From NCBI RefSeq assembly GCF_003031675.1, contig NZ_PYWX01000029.1, forward strand, positions 248,001 to 312,000: a DNA stretch of 64,000 nucleotides. The letters are read 5' to 3'. The notes below the pieces were generated by a model. That model searched no databases. It saw only the letters and a program-made list of their open reading frames with translations, and was not told the origin of the DNA. Made by a program: the position numbers and the translations under genes. The stretch is from Pseudomonas palleroniana (lineage in GTDB: Bacteria > Pseudomonadota > Gammaproteobacteria > Pseudomonadales > Pseudomonadaceae). This document shows, one piece after another, positions 1 to 8,961 of this stretch (positions are counted from its first letter, which is position 1; every line of letters starts with the position of its first letter).

Positions 1-522
1 TACATGGCATATCACGATCAGGAGTGGGGAACGCCGCTGCGCGATGCGCAGGGTTTGTTCGAGTTGCTTTTGCTCGAAGGGTTCCAGGCGGGCCTGTCCT
101 GGATCACCGTTTTACGCAAACGCGAGCATTATCGAAAGGTGTTGTTCGGTTTCGATGCGCAACGGCTGGCGAAACTGAACGACGCTGAGATCGAAGCCTT
201 GATGCTCGATCCGGGTATCGTGCGCAATCGCTTGAAGCTCAACGCCACCCGGCGCAATGCCGCTGCCTGGCTGGCCCTGGAAGACCCGGTGGGGTGGCTC
301 TGGTCCTTCGTTGGCGGCGTGCCCAAGGTCAATCACTTCAAGGACCGCAGCGAAGTCCCGGCAATTACCCCCGAGGCCGAAGCCATGAGCAAGGCCCTGA
401 AAAAGGCCGGGTTCACCTTTGTCGGGCCGACCATCTGCTATGCCTTCATGCAGGCCAGCGGCATGGTCATGGACCACACCCAGGACTGTGACCGTTACGC
501 GCAGTTGGCCAACGCCGGTTAG
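1..522 (+). CDS. tag: DNA-3-methyladenine glycosylase I (5' end outside window)
   Basis: This enzyme removes 3-methyladenine from alkylated DNA as the first step of base excision repair. The frame is open from base 1 and reads Y-M-A-Y-H-D-Q-E-W-G, the family motif near residue 15, so roughly the first dozen residues lie to the left and the ATG at base 4 is internal. The catalytic-pocket segment LLLLEGFQAGLSW and the C-terminal zinc ligands in MDHTQDCDRY (His and Cys) are present. The family zinc site also uses an N-terminal Cys that would be in the missing part. The stop is at 520-522, and the next gene follows after 40 bases. The gene order tag then lipid A acyltransferase is standard in Pseudomonas. 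Confidence 0.95.
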   Translation, partial: YMAYHDQEWGTPLRDAQGLFELLLLEGFQAGLSWITVLRKREHYRKVLFGFDAQRLAKLNDAEIEALMLDPGIVRNRLKLNATRRNAAAWLALEDPVGWLWSFVGGVPKVNHFKDRSEVPAITPEAEAMSKALKKAGFTFVGPTICYAFMQASGMVMDHTQDCDRYAQLANAG

Positions 523-562
523 AATGCCCGCTTTGCGCACCACACACGATCAGGAGTGACCT

Positions 563-1450
563 GTGGAAAAGTTTAAAGGCGCCTTGCTGGTAGGCGCTCT
601 CCGGTTGTTTGCCCTGCTGCCCTGGCGCGCCGTTCAAGCCGTCGGCACGGCGATTGGCTGGATCATGTGGAAAACCCCCAACCGCTCTCGCGACACGGTG
701 CGGATCAACCTCTCCAAGTGCTTCCCGGACATGGACCCGGCCGCTCGCGAGCGGCTGGTCGGCCAGAGCCTGATGGATATCGGCAAATCCCTGACCGAAA
801 GCGCCTGTGCCTGGATCTGGCCGGCCCAGCGCTCCATCGACCTGGTGCGCGAAGTCGAAGGCCTGGAAGTGCTGCACCAAGCCCTGGCCTCAGGCAAAGG
901 CGTGGTGGGCATCACCAGCCACCTGGGCAACTGGGAAGTGCTCAATCACTTCTATTGCAACCAATGCAAACCGATCATTTTCTACCGCCCGCCGAAGCTC
1001 AAGGCGGTGGATGAACTCCTGCAAAAACAGCGGGTGCAACTGGGTAACCGCGTGGCGGCGTCGACCAAGGAAGGCATTCTCAGCGTGATCAAGGAAGTGC
1101 GCAAAGGCGGCCAGGTCGGCATCCCCGCCGACCCGGAGCCGGCCGAAACGGCAGGGATCTTCGTGCCGTTCTTCGCCACTCAGGCGCTGACCAGCAAGTT
1201 TGTGCCGAACATGCTCGCAGGCCACAAGGCCGTGGGTGTATTCCTGCATGCGCTACGGTTGCCGGATGGATCAGGCTACAAAGTGATCCTGGAAGCGGCG
1301 CCGGAAGACATGTACAGCACCGACACCGCCACGTCCTGCGCTGCCATGAGCAAGGTGGTGGAGCGTTATGTTGGCGCGTATCCGAGCCAGTACATGTGGA
1401 GCATGAAGCGCTTCAAGAAGCGCCCGCCGGGCGAGGCGCGGTGGTACTAG
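563..1450 (+). CDS. lpxL: Lipid A biosynthesis lauroyl acyltransferase (LpxL/HtrB family)
   Basis: The protein has 295 residues and is an inner-membrane enzyme that adds a secondary acyl chain to lipid A. It has a hydrophobic N-terminus (residues about 8-35) and the acyltransferase HX4E motif, HLGNWE at residues 120-125. A region near residue 195 (PADPEPAE) replaces the usual DQD-type segment of E. coli LpxL, as in the Pseudomonas subgroup. The start is GTG at 563, supported by the aggag ribosome-binding site at 552-556. The gene stands alone, is read away from tag, and ends at a REP pair. Which acyl position it modifies cannot be read from sequence. Pseudomonas carries two paralogues of this family, and this is the one next to tag. 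Confidence 0.9.
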   Translation: MEKFKGALLVGALRLFALLPWRAVQAVGTAIGWIMWKTPNRSRDTVRINLSKCFPDMDPAARERLVGQSLMDIGKSLTESACAWIWPAQRSIDLVREVEGLEVLHQALASGKGVVGITSHLGNWEVLNHFYCNQCKPIIFYRPPKLKAVDELLQKQRVQLGNRVAASTKEGILSVIKEVRKGGQVGIPADPEPAETAGIFVPFFATQALTSKFVPNMLAGHKAVGVFLHALRLPDGSGYKVILEAAPEDMYSTDTATSCAAMSKVVERYVGAYPSQYMWSMKRFKKRPPGEARWY

Positions 1451-1481
1451 GCCCCACTGGCTCAATACCCAGACAAAACCC

Positions 1482-1574
1482 AATGTGGGAGGGGGCTTGC
1501 TCCCGATAGCGGTGGTTCAGCTAAGGAATTCTTGGCTGACACACTGCAATCGGGAGCAAGCCCCCTCCCACATT
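1482..1574. repeat. REP pair (REPIN-like inverted repeat)
   Basis: Two 26-base arms, 1482-1507 (reading tgtgggagggggcttgctcc at its core) and 1549-1574 (its reverse complement), surround a roughly 41-base spacer. It fills the gap between the convergent lpxL and the TPR gene and touches the TPR stop codon. The same arms recur at about 11.9, 46.1 and 56.9 kb. Confidence 0.9.
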
Positions 1575-1895
1575 TCACTCCGGTCGGGGCTGACGGTCGA
1601 GTTTCTTCAGGAACACCGTCATCTCTTTCTCGGCCTGCTTGTCGCCATGGGTCTGGGCCGCTTCGATCCCTTTCTCCCACGCCAGCCGCGCCGCAGCGAT
1701 ATCACCCAATCCCGCCTGCGCCTTGCCCAGCAACTTCCACGCCGCCGAATACTTCGGGTCAAACTCGACGCACTTGCGTAAATGTTCGGCTGCCTTGGCG
1801 TTGTCCTTCAGGTCCAGGTAACCCTTGCCCAAGCCAAAGCGCAGCAGGGAATTATCGACACCCTTGGCGAGCATTTTCTCCAGGGATTCGAGCAT
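1575..1895 (-). CDS. Small tetratricopeptide-repeat protein
   Basis: This is a 106-residue soluble protein built of TPR helices (for example FGLGKGYLDLKDNAKAAEHLRKC, split as residues about 20-42, then YSAAWKLLGKAQAGLGD about 49-65). No signal peptide or catalytic motif is seen, so a scaffold or interaction role is inferred from the fold only. The start ATG at 1893-1895 has a good aaggag site 5-10 bases upstream. It lies 20 bases downstream of trkA in the same direction and may be cotranscribed with the trkA-rsmB-fmt group. The partner is unknown. Confidence 0.85.
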   Translation of the reverse strand: MLESLEKMLAKGVDNSLLRFGLGKGYLDLKDNAKAAEHLRKCVEFDPKYSAAWKLLGKAQAGLGDIAAARLAWEKGIEAAQTHGDKQAEKEMTVFLKKLDRQPRPE

Positions 1896-1915
1896 GCCGG
1901 TGTACTCCTTTTGTG

Positions 1916-3289
1916 TCAGAAAAAGCTCAGCCCCACGTGGAACAACTTCTCCACATCGCGGATATGCTTTTTATCCACCAGGAACAAAATCACATGGTCG
2001 CCCGTGGCGATCACCGTGTCGTCGTGGGCGATGATCACTTCTTCATCACGAATGATCGCGCCGATGGTGGTGCCCGGTGGCAGGCCGATATCGCGGATGG
2101 CCTTGCCGATCACCTTGCTCGATTTCGCATCACCGTGGGCGATCGCCTCGATGGCCTCCGCCGCGCCCCGGCGCAGGGAGTGCACGCTGACGATATCGCC
2201 ACGGCGCACGTGGGCGAGCAAGGTGCCAATGGTGGCCAGCTGCGGGCTGATGGCGATGTCTATATCGCCCCCTTGAATCAGGTCGACATAGGCCGGGTTG
2301 TTGATGATGGTCATCACCTTCTTCGCGCCCAGTCGCTTGGCCAGCAGGGAAGACATGATGTTGGCTTCGTCATCGTTGGTCAGGGCCAGGAAGATATCCG
2401 CGTCGGCAATGTTTTCTTCCATCAGCAGGTCGCGGTCCGAGGCACTGCCTTGCAGCACCACGGTACTGTCGAGCGTGTCGGACAAATACCGGCAACGTGT
2501 CGGGCTCATCTCGATGATCTTCACTTGGTAGCGGCTTTCAATCGCCTCCGCCAAGCGTTCGCCGATCTGCCCACCCCCCGCGATCACGATGCGTTTGTAG
2601 CTCTCGTCGAGCCGGCGCATTTCGCTCATCACTGCGCGAATATTCGCCTTGGCTGCGATGAAAAATACCTCGTCGTCAGCCTCGATCACCGTATCGCCCT
2701 GGGGCAGGATCGGCCGGTCGCGTCGGAAAATAGCCGCTACGCGGGTTTCCACATTCGGCATGTGTTCGCGCAACTGGCGCAGTTGCTGGCCGACCAGCGG
2801 GCCACCGTAGTAAGCCTTCACCGCCACCAATTGTGCCTTGCCTTCGGCGAAGTCGATCACCTGCAAGGCGCCGGGTATCTCGATCAGGCGCTTGATGTAG
2901 TGGGTGACCACCTGTTCCGGGCTGATCAGCACGTCCACTGGAATCGCGTCGTTGTCGAACAGCCCCGCACGGGTCAGGTAGGCCGCTTCACGCACGCGGG
3001 CGATCTTGGTCGGGGTGTGGAACAGGGTGTGGGCGACTTGGCAGGCAACCATGTTGGTTTCGTCACTGTTGGTCACGGCCACCAGCATATCGGCATCGTC
3101 GGCGCCGGCCTGGCGCAGCACCGTCGGGAATGACGCGCGGCCTTGCACAGTGCGGATGTCCAGGCGGTCGCCGAGGTTGCGCAGGCGTTCGCTGTCGGTG
3201 TCGACCACCGTGATGTCGTTGGCTTCGCTGGCCAAATGTTCTGCCAGCGTACCGCCAACCTGCCCTGCCCCAAGGATGATGATTTTCAT
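1916..3289 (-). CDS. trkA: Trk system potassium uptake regulatory protein TrkA
   Basis: This is the cytoplasmic NAD(H)-binding gating subunit of the Trk K+ transporter, 457 residues, the usual length. It is a tandem duplication: an RCK-N Rossmann domain (GAGQVGG at residues 7-13, acidic strand end VVDTD near 29-33), an RCK-C domain, then a second RCK-N (GGGQIGE near residue 239) and a second RCK-C at the C-terminus. The membrane subunit (TrkH/TrkI) is not in this window. It lies 22 bases downstream of rsmB in the same direction, as in other gamma-proteobacteria (fmt-rsmB-trkA). Confidence 0.97.
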   Translation of the reverse strand: MKIIILGAGQVGGTLAEHLASEANDITVVDTDSERLRNLGDRLDIRTVQGRASFPTVLRQAGADDADMLVAVTNSDETNMVACQVAHTLFHTPTKIARVREAAYLTRAGLFDNDAIPVDVLISPEQVVTHYIKRLIEIPGALQVIDFAEGKAQLVAVKAYYGGPLVGQQLRQLREHMPNVETRVAAIFRRDRPILPQGDTVIEADDEVFFIAAKANIRAVMSEMRRLDESYKRIVIAGGGQIGERLAEAIESRYQVKIIEMSPTRCRYLSDTLDSTVVLQGSASDRDLLMEENIADADIFLALTNDDEANIMSSLLAKRLGAKKVMTIINNPAYVDLIQGGDIDIAISPQLATIGTLLAHVRRGDIVSVHSLRRGAAEAIEAIAHGDAKSSKVIGKAIRDIGLPPGTTIGAIIRDEEVIIAHDDTVIATGDHVILFLVDKKHIRDVEKLFHVGLSFF

Positions 3290-3311
3290 CCGGTCACTCC
3301 CTTAAAACCAT

Positions 3312-4622
3312 TCAGCCGCGTGCGGCGGCGATTTTGATCAGTTTGGCGTAGTAGAAACCATCGTGGCCGCCTTCCTGTGCGAGCAGTTGGCGGCCGTGGG
3401 GCTGCTTGATCCCGGCGGCCGTGGCGAGGTCCAGTTCGCGCGCGCCGCTGGTGCGGGCGAGGAAGGCCTGGATCACCTCGGTGTTCTCGGTGGGCAAGGT
3501 AGAGCAGGTGGCGTAGAGCAGGATGCCGCCGACTTCCAGGGTCGGCCACAAGGCGTCGAGCAGTTCGCCTTGCAGCACGGCCAGGGCCGCGATGTCGTCG
3601 GGCTGGCGGGTCAGCTTGATGTCCGGGTGACGGCGGATGACGCCGGTGGCGGAACACGGCGCGTCCAGCAGGATACGTTGGAAAGGTTTGCCGTCCCACC
3701 AACTGGCGGTGTCGCGGCCGTCGGCAGCGATCAGGTCGGCGTTGAGGCCCAGGCGTGCGAGGTTTTCACGCACACGTACCAGGCGCTTGGCTTCCAGGTC
3801 GACCGCGACCACACCCGCCAGGTCCTTTTCGACTTCCAGGATGTGGCAGGTCTTGCCGCCCGGTGCGCAGCAAGAGTCGAGCACGCGTTGGCCGGGGGCC
3901 AGGTCGAGCAGGTCGGCGGCCAGTTGTGCGGCTTCGTCCTGCACGCTGATCCAGCCTTCGGCAAAGCCCGGCAGGCTGCGTACGTCAGTGGCGGCTTCCA
4001 GCACAATACCGTCGACGCTGTACACGCACGGTGTGGCGTTGATGCCGGCCGTGGTCAGCAATTGCAGGTAGGCATCACGGCTGTGATGACGGCGGTTGAC
4101 CCGCAGGATCATCGGCGGGTGCGCATTGTTGGCGGCGCAAATGGCTTCCCATTGCTGCGGCCAGAAGGCTTTCAGGGCTTTTTGCAGCCAGCGGGGGTGA
4201 GCGGTGCGCACTACCGGGTCGTGCTCCAGCTCGGCCAGCAGCGCTTCGCTCTCGCGCTGGGCGCGGCGCAGCACGGCGTTGAGCAGGGCCTTGGCCCAGG
4301 GCTTTTTCAGCTTGTCGGCGCAACCGACGGTTTCACCGATGGCGGCATGGGCCGGCACGCGGGTGTAGAGCAACTGATAGAGGCCGACCAGCAGCAGCGC
4401 CTCCACATCCGCATCGGCGGCCTTGAACGGCTTTTGCAGCAGCTTGGCCGCCAGTGCCGACAAGCGCGGCTGCCAGCGGGCGGTGCCAAATGCCAGGTCT
4501 TGGGTGAAACCGCGATCGCGGTCCTCAACCTTGTCCAGCTGAGTGGGCAGCGAACTGTTCAACGAAGCCTTGCCGTTGAGAACGGCGGCGAGGGCCTTGG
4601 CGGCGGCCAGACGCGGGTTCAT
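3312..4622 (-). CDS. rsmB: 16S rRNA (cytosine-967-C5)-methyltransferase
   Basis: This 436-residue enzyme methylates C967 of 16S rRNA using S-adenosylmethionine. The N-terminal about 140 residues form a NusB-like RNA-binding domain, followed by a linker and a Rossmann methyltransferase core. The SAM motif [10 protein letters not shown], the PC motif [15 protein letters not shown], and the second Cys motif [11 protein letters not shown] (the nucleophile of m5C enzymes) are all intact. The start codon overlaps the end of fmt by 4 bases (4619-4622, ATGA), implying translational coupling. Confidence 0.97.
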   Translation of the reverse strand: MNPRLAAAKALAAVLNGKASLNSSLPTQLDKVEDRDRGFTQDLAFGTARWQPRLSALAAKLLQKPFKAADADVEALLLVGLYQLLYTRVPAHAAIGETVGCADKLKKPWAKALLNAVLRRAQRESEALLAELEHDPVVRTAHPRWLQKALKAFWPQQWEAICAANNAHPPMILRVNRRHHSRDAYLQLLTTAGINATPCVYSVDGIVLEAATDVRSLPGFAEGWISVQDEAAQLAADLLDLAPGQRVLDSCCAPGGKTCHILEVEKDLAGVVAVDLEAKRLVRVRENLARLGLNADLIAADGRDTASWWDGKPFQRILLDAPCSATGVIRRHPDIKLTRQPDDIAALAVLQGELLDALWPTLEVGGILLYATCSTLPTENTEVIQAFLARTSGARELDLATAAGIKQPHGRQLLAQEGGHDGFYYAKLIKIAAARG

Positions 4623-5572
4623 TGGGCGACCGTCCCGAGAACCGTGCCGAGGGCAAATTTCTCACGACGGCTGTTGAACAAGTCGCTGAAATTCAGTGCT
4701 TTGCCGCCAGGCAATTGCAGACGGGTCAGGCACAGTGCCTGTTCACCGCAGGCCACCACCAGGCCGTCTTTGCTGGCGCCGATGATTTCGCCGGGAGCGC
4801 CTTTGCCTTCGGCCAAGGTCGCGGCCAGTACTTTCAAGGCCTCGCCATTGAGCGTGCTGTGGCAGATCGGCCACGGGTTGAAGGCGCGCACCAGGCGCTC
4901 CAGTTCCACGGCCGGGCGGCTCCAGTCGATACGCGCTTCGTCTTTATTCAGTTTGTGGGCGTAGGTGGCCAGGCTGTCATCCTGTACGTCGCCTGGCAGT
5001 GTGCCAGTTGCGAGGCCGGCGATAGCCTGGATCACCGCCGGCGGGCCCAGCTCGGCGAGACGGTCGTGCAGGCTGCCGCCCGTGTCTTCGCCCGTGATCG
5101 GGGTGGTGACCTTGAGCAGCATCGGGCCGGTATCCAGGCCCGCCTCCATGCGCATCACGGTCACCCCGCTTTCGCGGTCACCCGCCTCAACCGCCCGCTG
5201 GATGGGGGCTGCGCCGCGCCAGCGTGGCAGCAACGAGGCGTGACTGTTGATGCAACCCAGGCGGGGGATGTCCAGCACCGCTTGTGGAAGGATCAAGCCA
5301 TAGGCCACGACCACCAACAGGTCCGGCTGCAGTGCGGCCAACTCGGCCTGAGCCTCGGCATTACGCAGGCTGGGTGGTTGCAGCACAGGGATGTTGTGTT
5401 CCAGCGCCAACTGCTTGACCGGGCTTGGCATCAGTTTTTGCCCGCGCCCGGCCGGACGATCCGGCTGGGTATACACCGCGACGATGTCATAAGGGCTGGC
5501 AAGCAGCGCCTTGAGGTGTTCGGCTGCGAATTCGGGAGTGCCGGCAAAAACAATGCGCAGTGGCTCGGTCAT
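4619..5572 (-). CDS. fmt: Methionyl-tRNA formyltransferase
   Basis: This enzyme formylates Met-tRNA(fMet) with 10-formyl-tetrahydrofolate for translation initiation. It has 317 residues, close to the family norm. The N-terminal formyltransferase domain begins [16 protein letters not shown], and the catalytic segment is [19 protein letters not shown] with the Asn/His of the SLLP motif. The C-terminal OB-like domain begins near residue 205. It is the second gene after def, from which it is separated by a 69-base gap that holds a terminator-like hairpin, and it overlaps rsmB. Confidence 0.98.
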   Translation of the reverse strand: MTEPLRIVFAGTPEFAAEHLKALLASPYDIVAVYTQPDRPAGRGQKLMPSPVKQLALEHNIPVLQPPSLRNAEAQAELAALQPDLLVVVAYGLILPQAVLDIPRLGCINSHASLLPRWRGAAPIQRAVEAGDRESGVTVMRMEAGLDTGPMLLKVTTPITGEDTGGSLHDRLAELGPPAVIQAIAGLATGTLPGDVQDDSLATYAHKLNKDEARIDWSRPAVELERLVRAFNPWPICHSTLNGEALKVLAATLAEGKGAPGEIIGASKDGLVVACGEQALCLTRLQLPGGKALNFSDLFNSRREKFALGTVLGTVAQ

Positions 5573-5603
5573 GGGAGTTCTCGGTTAAAAGCAGTCACAA
5601 AAG

Positions 5604-5629
5604 AAAAAGGCTTGCCGCAGCAAGCCTTT
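5604..5629 (-). terminator. Terminator-like hairpin between def and fmt
   Basis: A 10-base stem (5606-5615 with 5620-5629) and a 4-base loop are followed, on the minus strand, by a T-rich run (complement of 5604-5608). It lies just after def and before fmt, in the same transcriptional direction, so it could end or attenuate def transcription before fmt. Confidence 0.65.
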
Positions 5630-5641
5630 GGAAGACGGGCA

Positions 5642-6148
5642 TCAAGCTTGCTGGCGATGCTTTTTTTCCAGCTTCTTCTTGATTCGGTCGCGCTTGAGCG
5701 TGGACAGGTAATCGACAAACAGCTTGCCGTTGAGGTGGTCGCACTCATGTTGGATGCATACCGCCAGCAGGCCATCGGCGATCAACTCGTAGGGCTTGCC
5801 ATCACGGTCCAGGGCCTTGATCTTCACGCGTAGCGGGCGTTCGACGTTTTCGTAGAACTCCGGTACCGACAGGCAACCTTCCTGGTATTCGCCCATCTCT
5901 TCGGTCAGCGGTTCGAACTCGGGGTTGATGAACACCCGGGGTTCGCTGCGATCTTCCGACAGGTCCATGACCACGACGCGCTGATGCACGTTGACCTGGG
6001 TGGCGGCGAGGCCGATGCCCGGGGCTTCATACATTGTTTCAAACATGTCATCGACCAACTGACGAACCTTGTCGTCCACTACGGCCACCGGTTTGGCGAT
6101 CGTGCGCAGGCGCGAGTCGGGGAATTCGAGGATGTTCAAAATAGCCAT
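5642..6148 (-). CDS. def: Peptide deformylase
   Basis: This 168-residue Fe/Zn enzyme removes the N-formyl group from nascent proteins. All three signature motifs are present: GIGLAATQV near residue 45, EGCLSVP near 90 (Cys metal ligand) and HECDHLNG near 132 (HExxH). The frame stays open 38 codons further upstream, but that extension has no family similarity. The ATG at 6146-6148 giving [15 protein letters not shown] is the normal start. It is divergent from the gene at 6284, with a 135-base shared gap. Confidence 0.98.
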   Translation of the reverse strand: MAILNILEFPDSRLRTIAKPVAVVDDKVRQLVDDMFETMYEAPGIGLAATQVNVHQRVVVMDLSEDRSEPRVFINPEFEPLTEEMGEYQEGCLSVPEFYENVERPLRVKIKALDRDGKPYELIADGLLAVCIQHECDHLNGKLFVDYLSTLKRDRIKKKLEKKHRQQA

Positions 6149-6283
6149 AAGCGTAATTGCTGCACATGTGAGGTAGAGGCAAATCGGCGTTGGGATGGAC
6201 CCAGACAGCCGGTGTGAAACGCTCAAAAGCCGCACAGGCCATGGCATTTCACGCGAACGCACATAATAAAGGAGATTGACCCC

Positions 6284-7060
6284 ATGAGGAAATCGCTACT
6301 CGTCTTGCTGCTGTGGGCCCCGTTCGCCACGGCCCTGCTGCCCCAGCCTGTACAGCGCCTGGATCAACCGACGCAACAGGCTATCCAGCGCTTCTTATTG
6401 CATAACCGTATTCTCGATACGCCCCAGGATCTGGACCGGGCGCCCTACATTGTTGCGGCTGAGGCGGGGCGGGTGTTGGGCGCCCATGGCGAGCGGGTGT
6501 ATGCCCGCGGTGCTCTCGACCCGTCCCAGGCCAGCTATGGGATTTTCCGGCGCGGCAAAACCTACACCGACCCGCACACTCAGCAACTGCTGGGCATCAA
6601 TGCCGACGACATCGGCACCGCACGTTTTGTGACGGCCGGTGATCTCACTACCCTGGCCGTGCAGCGCGTGACCCAGGAAGTCCGCCCAGGCGACCGTCTG
6701 CTACGCGCTGAGCACCCCGTCGCGCCGGCAAGGCTGGAAGCTGGGGTATCCGCGCCTTTTATCGAAGGGCAAATCATTGATATCCCCAAGGGCGTCACTC
6801 AGATTGGCGTGCTGGACGCCGTCACCCTGAATAAAGGCCGGCGCGACGGCATGGTCGAAGGCCAATTGCTCACGGTGATCAAGAGCGGTTCCACTGTCCG
6901 CGACATCCTCACCGGCGCCCCGACGCCACTTCCCGACGAGCGTGCTGGCACCCTGCTGGTGTTTCGTACCTTTGAAAAACTCAGTTACGGCCTGGTACTG
7001 AGTGCCTCGCGCTCACTGGCGGTGATGGACCGTTTCGTGACGGCCAATCCAACGCAATAA
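6284..7060 (+). CDS. LysM-family secreted protein lacking its LysM domain
   Basis: The protein has 258 residues with a signal peptide ([17 protein letters not shown]), so it is exported. From residue 20 onward it resembles the C-terminal part of the LysM protein that normally precedes dprA in Pseudomonas (segments such as [25 protein letters not shown] and [17 protein letters not shown]). As I recall, family members are about 340 residues, with a LysM peptidoglycan-binding domain (YTV..GDTLWDI) directly after the signal peptide. Here that domain and its linker are absent, and the signal peptide runs straight into the C-terminal region without a frameshift. The start has a ggag site at 6271-6274. 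The function of the C-terminal region is unknown. Confidence 0.8.
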   Translation: MRKSLLVLLLWAPFATALLPQPVQRLDQPTQQAIQRFLLHNRILDTPQDLDRAPYIVAAEAGRVLGAHGERVYARGALDPSQASYGIFRRGKTYTDPHTQQLLGINADDIGTARFVTAGDLTTLAVQRVTQEVRPGDRLLRAEHPVAPARLEAGVSAPFIEGQIIDIPKGVTQIGVLDAVTLNKGRRDGMVEGQLLTVIKSGSTVRDILTGAPTPLPDERAGTLLVFRTFEKLSYGLVLSASRSLAVMDRFVTANPTQ

Positions 7061-7089
7061 ATAGCCTGCTAAATAAGTTACCAACAGAG

Positions 7090-7098
7090 TTATCCACA
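7090..7098 (+). promoter_or_regulatory. Consensus DnaA box upstream of dprA
   Basis: The sequence ttatccaca is the perfect R-type DnaA box. It lies 26 bases before the dprA start. A second perfect copy lies inside dprA at 7687-7695. Confidence 0.45.
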
Positions 7099-7123
7099 GC
7101 TTGTTCCGGTCAAGGATGATCAG

Positions 7124-8218
7124 ATGTATCCGATAAACAGTGATGAAATTTCGCCTGCCGAACTGGAAGCCCGACTACGCTTGCACAGGCTGCCGGAACT
7201 GGGCCCCAAGCGTTTTCGCATTTTGATCGAAGCGTTCGGCGGCGCTTCAAAGGCCATCAGCGCCCCCGCCAGTGCCTGGCGTTCCCTCGGGTTGCCGGCC
7301 ATCAGTGCCGAGGCTCGACGCAGCCCTGAAATCCGTGATGGCGCGAGTGCTGCCTTGGCCTGGCTAGCCCGCCCGGCCCAGCATTTACTGATGTGGGACC
7401 AGCCTGAGTATCCCGCGCTACTCGCCCAGATCGACGATGCCCCCCCGTTGCTGTTCGTTGCCGGTGACCCTGCGATCCTGGAAAAACCCCAGCTGGCGAT
7501 GGTCGGCAGCCGTCGCGCTTCCCGTCCCGGCATGGACACGGCCGCCGCGTTTTCGCGCAGCCTGGCGAGTGCGGGCTTTGTTATCACCAGCGGCTTGGCG
7601 CTGGGCATAGACGGCGCGGCGCATCAGGCGGCATTGGAGGTGGGTGGCCAGACCATCGGCGTGCTGGGCACGGGCCTGGAAAATTTTTATCCACAGCGCC
7701 ATCGAAAGCTCGCGGCGGCAATGATTGACCAAGGCAGTGCCGTCGTTTCCGAGTTTCCGCTGGATGCGGCGCCGCAAGCGGGTAATTTTCCCCGGCGCAA
7801 CCGGATCATCAGCGGCTTGTCGCTGGGCGTATTGGTGGTTGAAGCCAGCATGGCCAGCGGCTCGCTCATTACCGCACGGCTGGCGGCCGAGCAAGGACGC
7901 GAGGTGTATGCGATCCCGGGCTCCATTCATCATCCGGGTGCCAAGGGGTGTCACCAGTTGATCCGCGATGGCGCGGTGTTGGTCGAAACCATCGAGCATA
8001 TTCTGGAAGGTTTGCGCGGTTGGCAGGCCCTGTCTCGTCCTGCCCCCATGCCGGTCACCCATCCGCTGGTGGCGTTGCTGCATGCCGCGCCTCATACCAG
8101 CGAAGGCTTGGCGATTGCCAGCGGGCGGCCGTTATCCCAAGTGCTGGCGACGCTGACGGAGTTGGAGCTCGAAGGCCAAGTGATCTGCGAGAGTGGCCGC
8201 TGGCTCGCGCGCCCCTAG
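7124..8218 (+). CDS. dprA: DNA-processing protein DprA (Smf)
   Basis: This 364-residue protein binds incoming single-stranded DNA and loads RecA during natural transformation. It is conserved even in species with little known competence. An N-terminal helical/SAM-like region (1-85) precedes the Rossmann-like DprA core, with GSRRASRPG near residue 127, ITSGLALGIDGAAH near 152 and NRIISGLSLGVLVVEA near 226. A C-terminal winged-helix (DML1-like) domain ends in the last 60 residues. The start ATG at 7124 follows aaggatgatcag. The downstream tsaC in the same orientation is the usual neighbour. Confidence 0.96.
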   Translation: MYPINSDEISPAELEARLRLHRLPELGPKRFRILIEAFGGASKAISAPASAWRSLGLPAISAEARRSPEIRDGASAALAWLARPAQHLLMWDQPEYPALLAQIDDAPPLLFVAGDPAILEKPQLAMVGSRRASRPGMDTAAAFSRSLASAGFVITSGLALGIDGAAHQAALEVGGQTIGVLGTGLENFYPQRHRKLAAAMIDQGSAVVSEFPLDAAPQAGNFPRRNRIISGLSLGVLVVEASMASGSLITARLAAEQGREVYAIPGSIHHPGAKGCHQLIRDGAVLVETIEHILEGLRGWQALSRPAPMPVTHPLVALLHAAPHTSEGLAIASGRPLSQVLATLTELELEGQVICESGRWLARP

Positions 8219-8272
8219 GTTTTGTAACGAAGATCGGTAAACTGCGCAGAGCTTTAGTCCGGAGAGTGAACA

Positions 8273-8830
8273 ATGGTCAACAGGTGGCGTGTGCTGGAAG
8301 CCGCACGAGAAATTCGCGCAGGCGCGGTGATTGCCTATCCGACCGAGGCGGTCTGGGGCCTGGGCTGCGACCCGTGGAATGAAGAAGCGGTGGACCGGCT
8401 GCTGGCGATCAAGAACCGCTCGGTGGATAAGGGCTTGATCCTGGTGGCGGACAATATTCGCCAGTTCGATTTTCTCTTTGAAGATTTCCCGGATACCTGG
8501 ATCGAACGCATGGCCAGTACCTGGCCGGGGCCGAATACCTGGCTGGTGCCCCATCAGGGCTTGCTGCCTGAATGGGTGACCGGTGTGCATGACACGGTGG
8601 CGGTACGGGTGAGTGACCATCCGCTGGTGCGGGATTTGTGCTCGCTGGTGGGGCCGTTGATTTCCACATCGGCCAACCCTCAGGGGCGCCCGGCGGCGCG
8701 CACGCGGCTGCGTGTAGAGCAATATTTCCGTGGCCAACTGGACGTGGTGCTGGGTGGCGCCCTGGGTGGGCGCAAGAACCCGAGCCTGATTCGTGATTTG
8801 GCGACGGGTGAGGTGGTGCGGCCGTCCTGA
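8273..8830 (+). CDS. tsaC: Threonylcarbamoyl-AMP synthase (short form)
   Basis: This 185-residue enzyme makes threonylcarbamoyl-AMP from Thr, bicarbonate and ATP for the t6A37 modification of ANN-decoding tRNAs. It is the short TsaC type, without the Sua5 C-terminal domain. The YrdC fold is seen in [14 protein letters not shown] (residues about 21-34), the substrate-binding [14 protein letters not shown] segment (about 45-58) and STSAN (about 131-135). It lies 54 bases after dprA with a ggagag site at 8261-8266 and is probably cotranscribed with it. Confidence 0.96.
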   Translation: MVNRWRVLEAAREIRAGAVIAYPTEAVWGLGCDPWNEEAVDRLLAIKNRSVDKGLILVADNIRQFDFLFEDFPDTWIERMASTWPGPNTWLVPHQGLLPEWVTGVHDTVAVRVSDHPLVRDLCSLVGPLISTSANPQGRPAARTRLRVEQYFRGQLDVVLGGALGGRKNPSLIRDLATGEVVRPS

Positions 8831-8845
8831 GGCCGAGGTGTGGCC

Positions 8846-8930
8846 ATCGCGAGCATGCCCGCTCCCACACTTGACCGCGTTCCTTCAGTTGGAATCCGAT
8901 CAAAATGTGGGAGCGGGCTTGCTCGCGATA
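8846..8930. repeat. REP pair, variant type
   Basis: Two inverted units, atcgcgagcatgcccgctcc (8846-8865, continuing to 8870) and its near reverse complement at 8907-8930, lie about 36 bases apart. The arm sequence (gagcgggcttgctcgcgat) differs from the more common gagggggcttgctcccgat type. It sits between the convergent tsaC and qor. Confidence 0.8.
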
Positions 8931-8961
8931 AGGCCCTCACAACCTCTACAGATCTATCGTG

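Noticed and set aside
1532..3133. 533-codon open frame on the plus strand opposite trkA
   Set aside because: It mirrors trkA codons in GC-rich DNA, has no domain or start signal, and trkA is unambiguous.
3363..4964. Long plus-strand open frame opposite rsmB and fmt
   Set aside because: It crosses two clear genes on the other strand and has low-complexity Gly/Ala/Gln composition typical of antisense frames.
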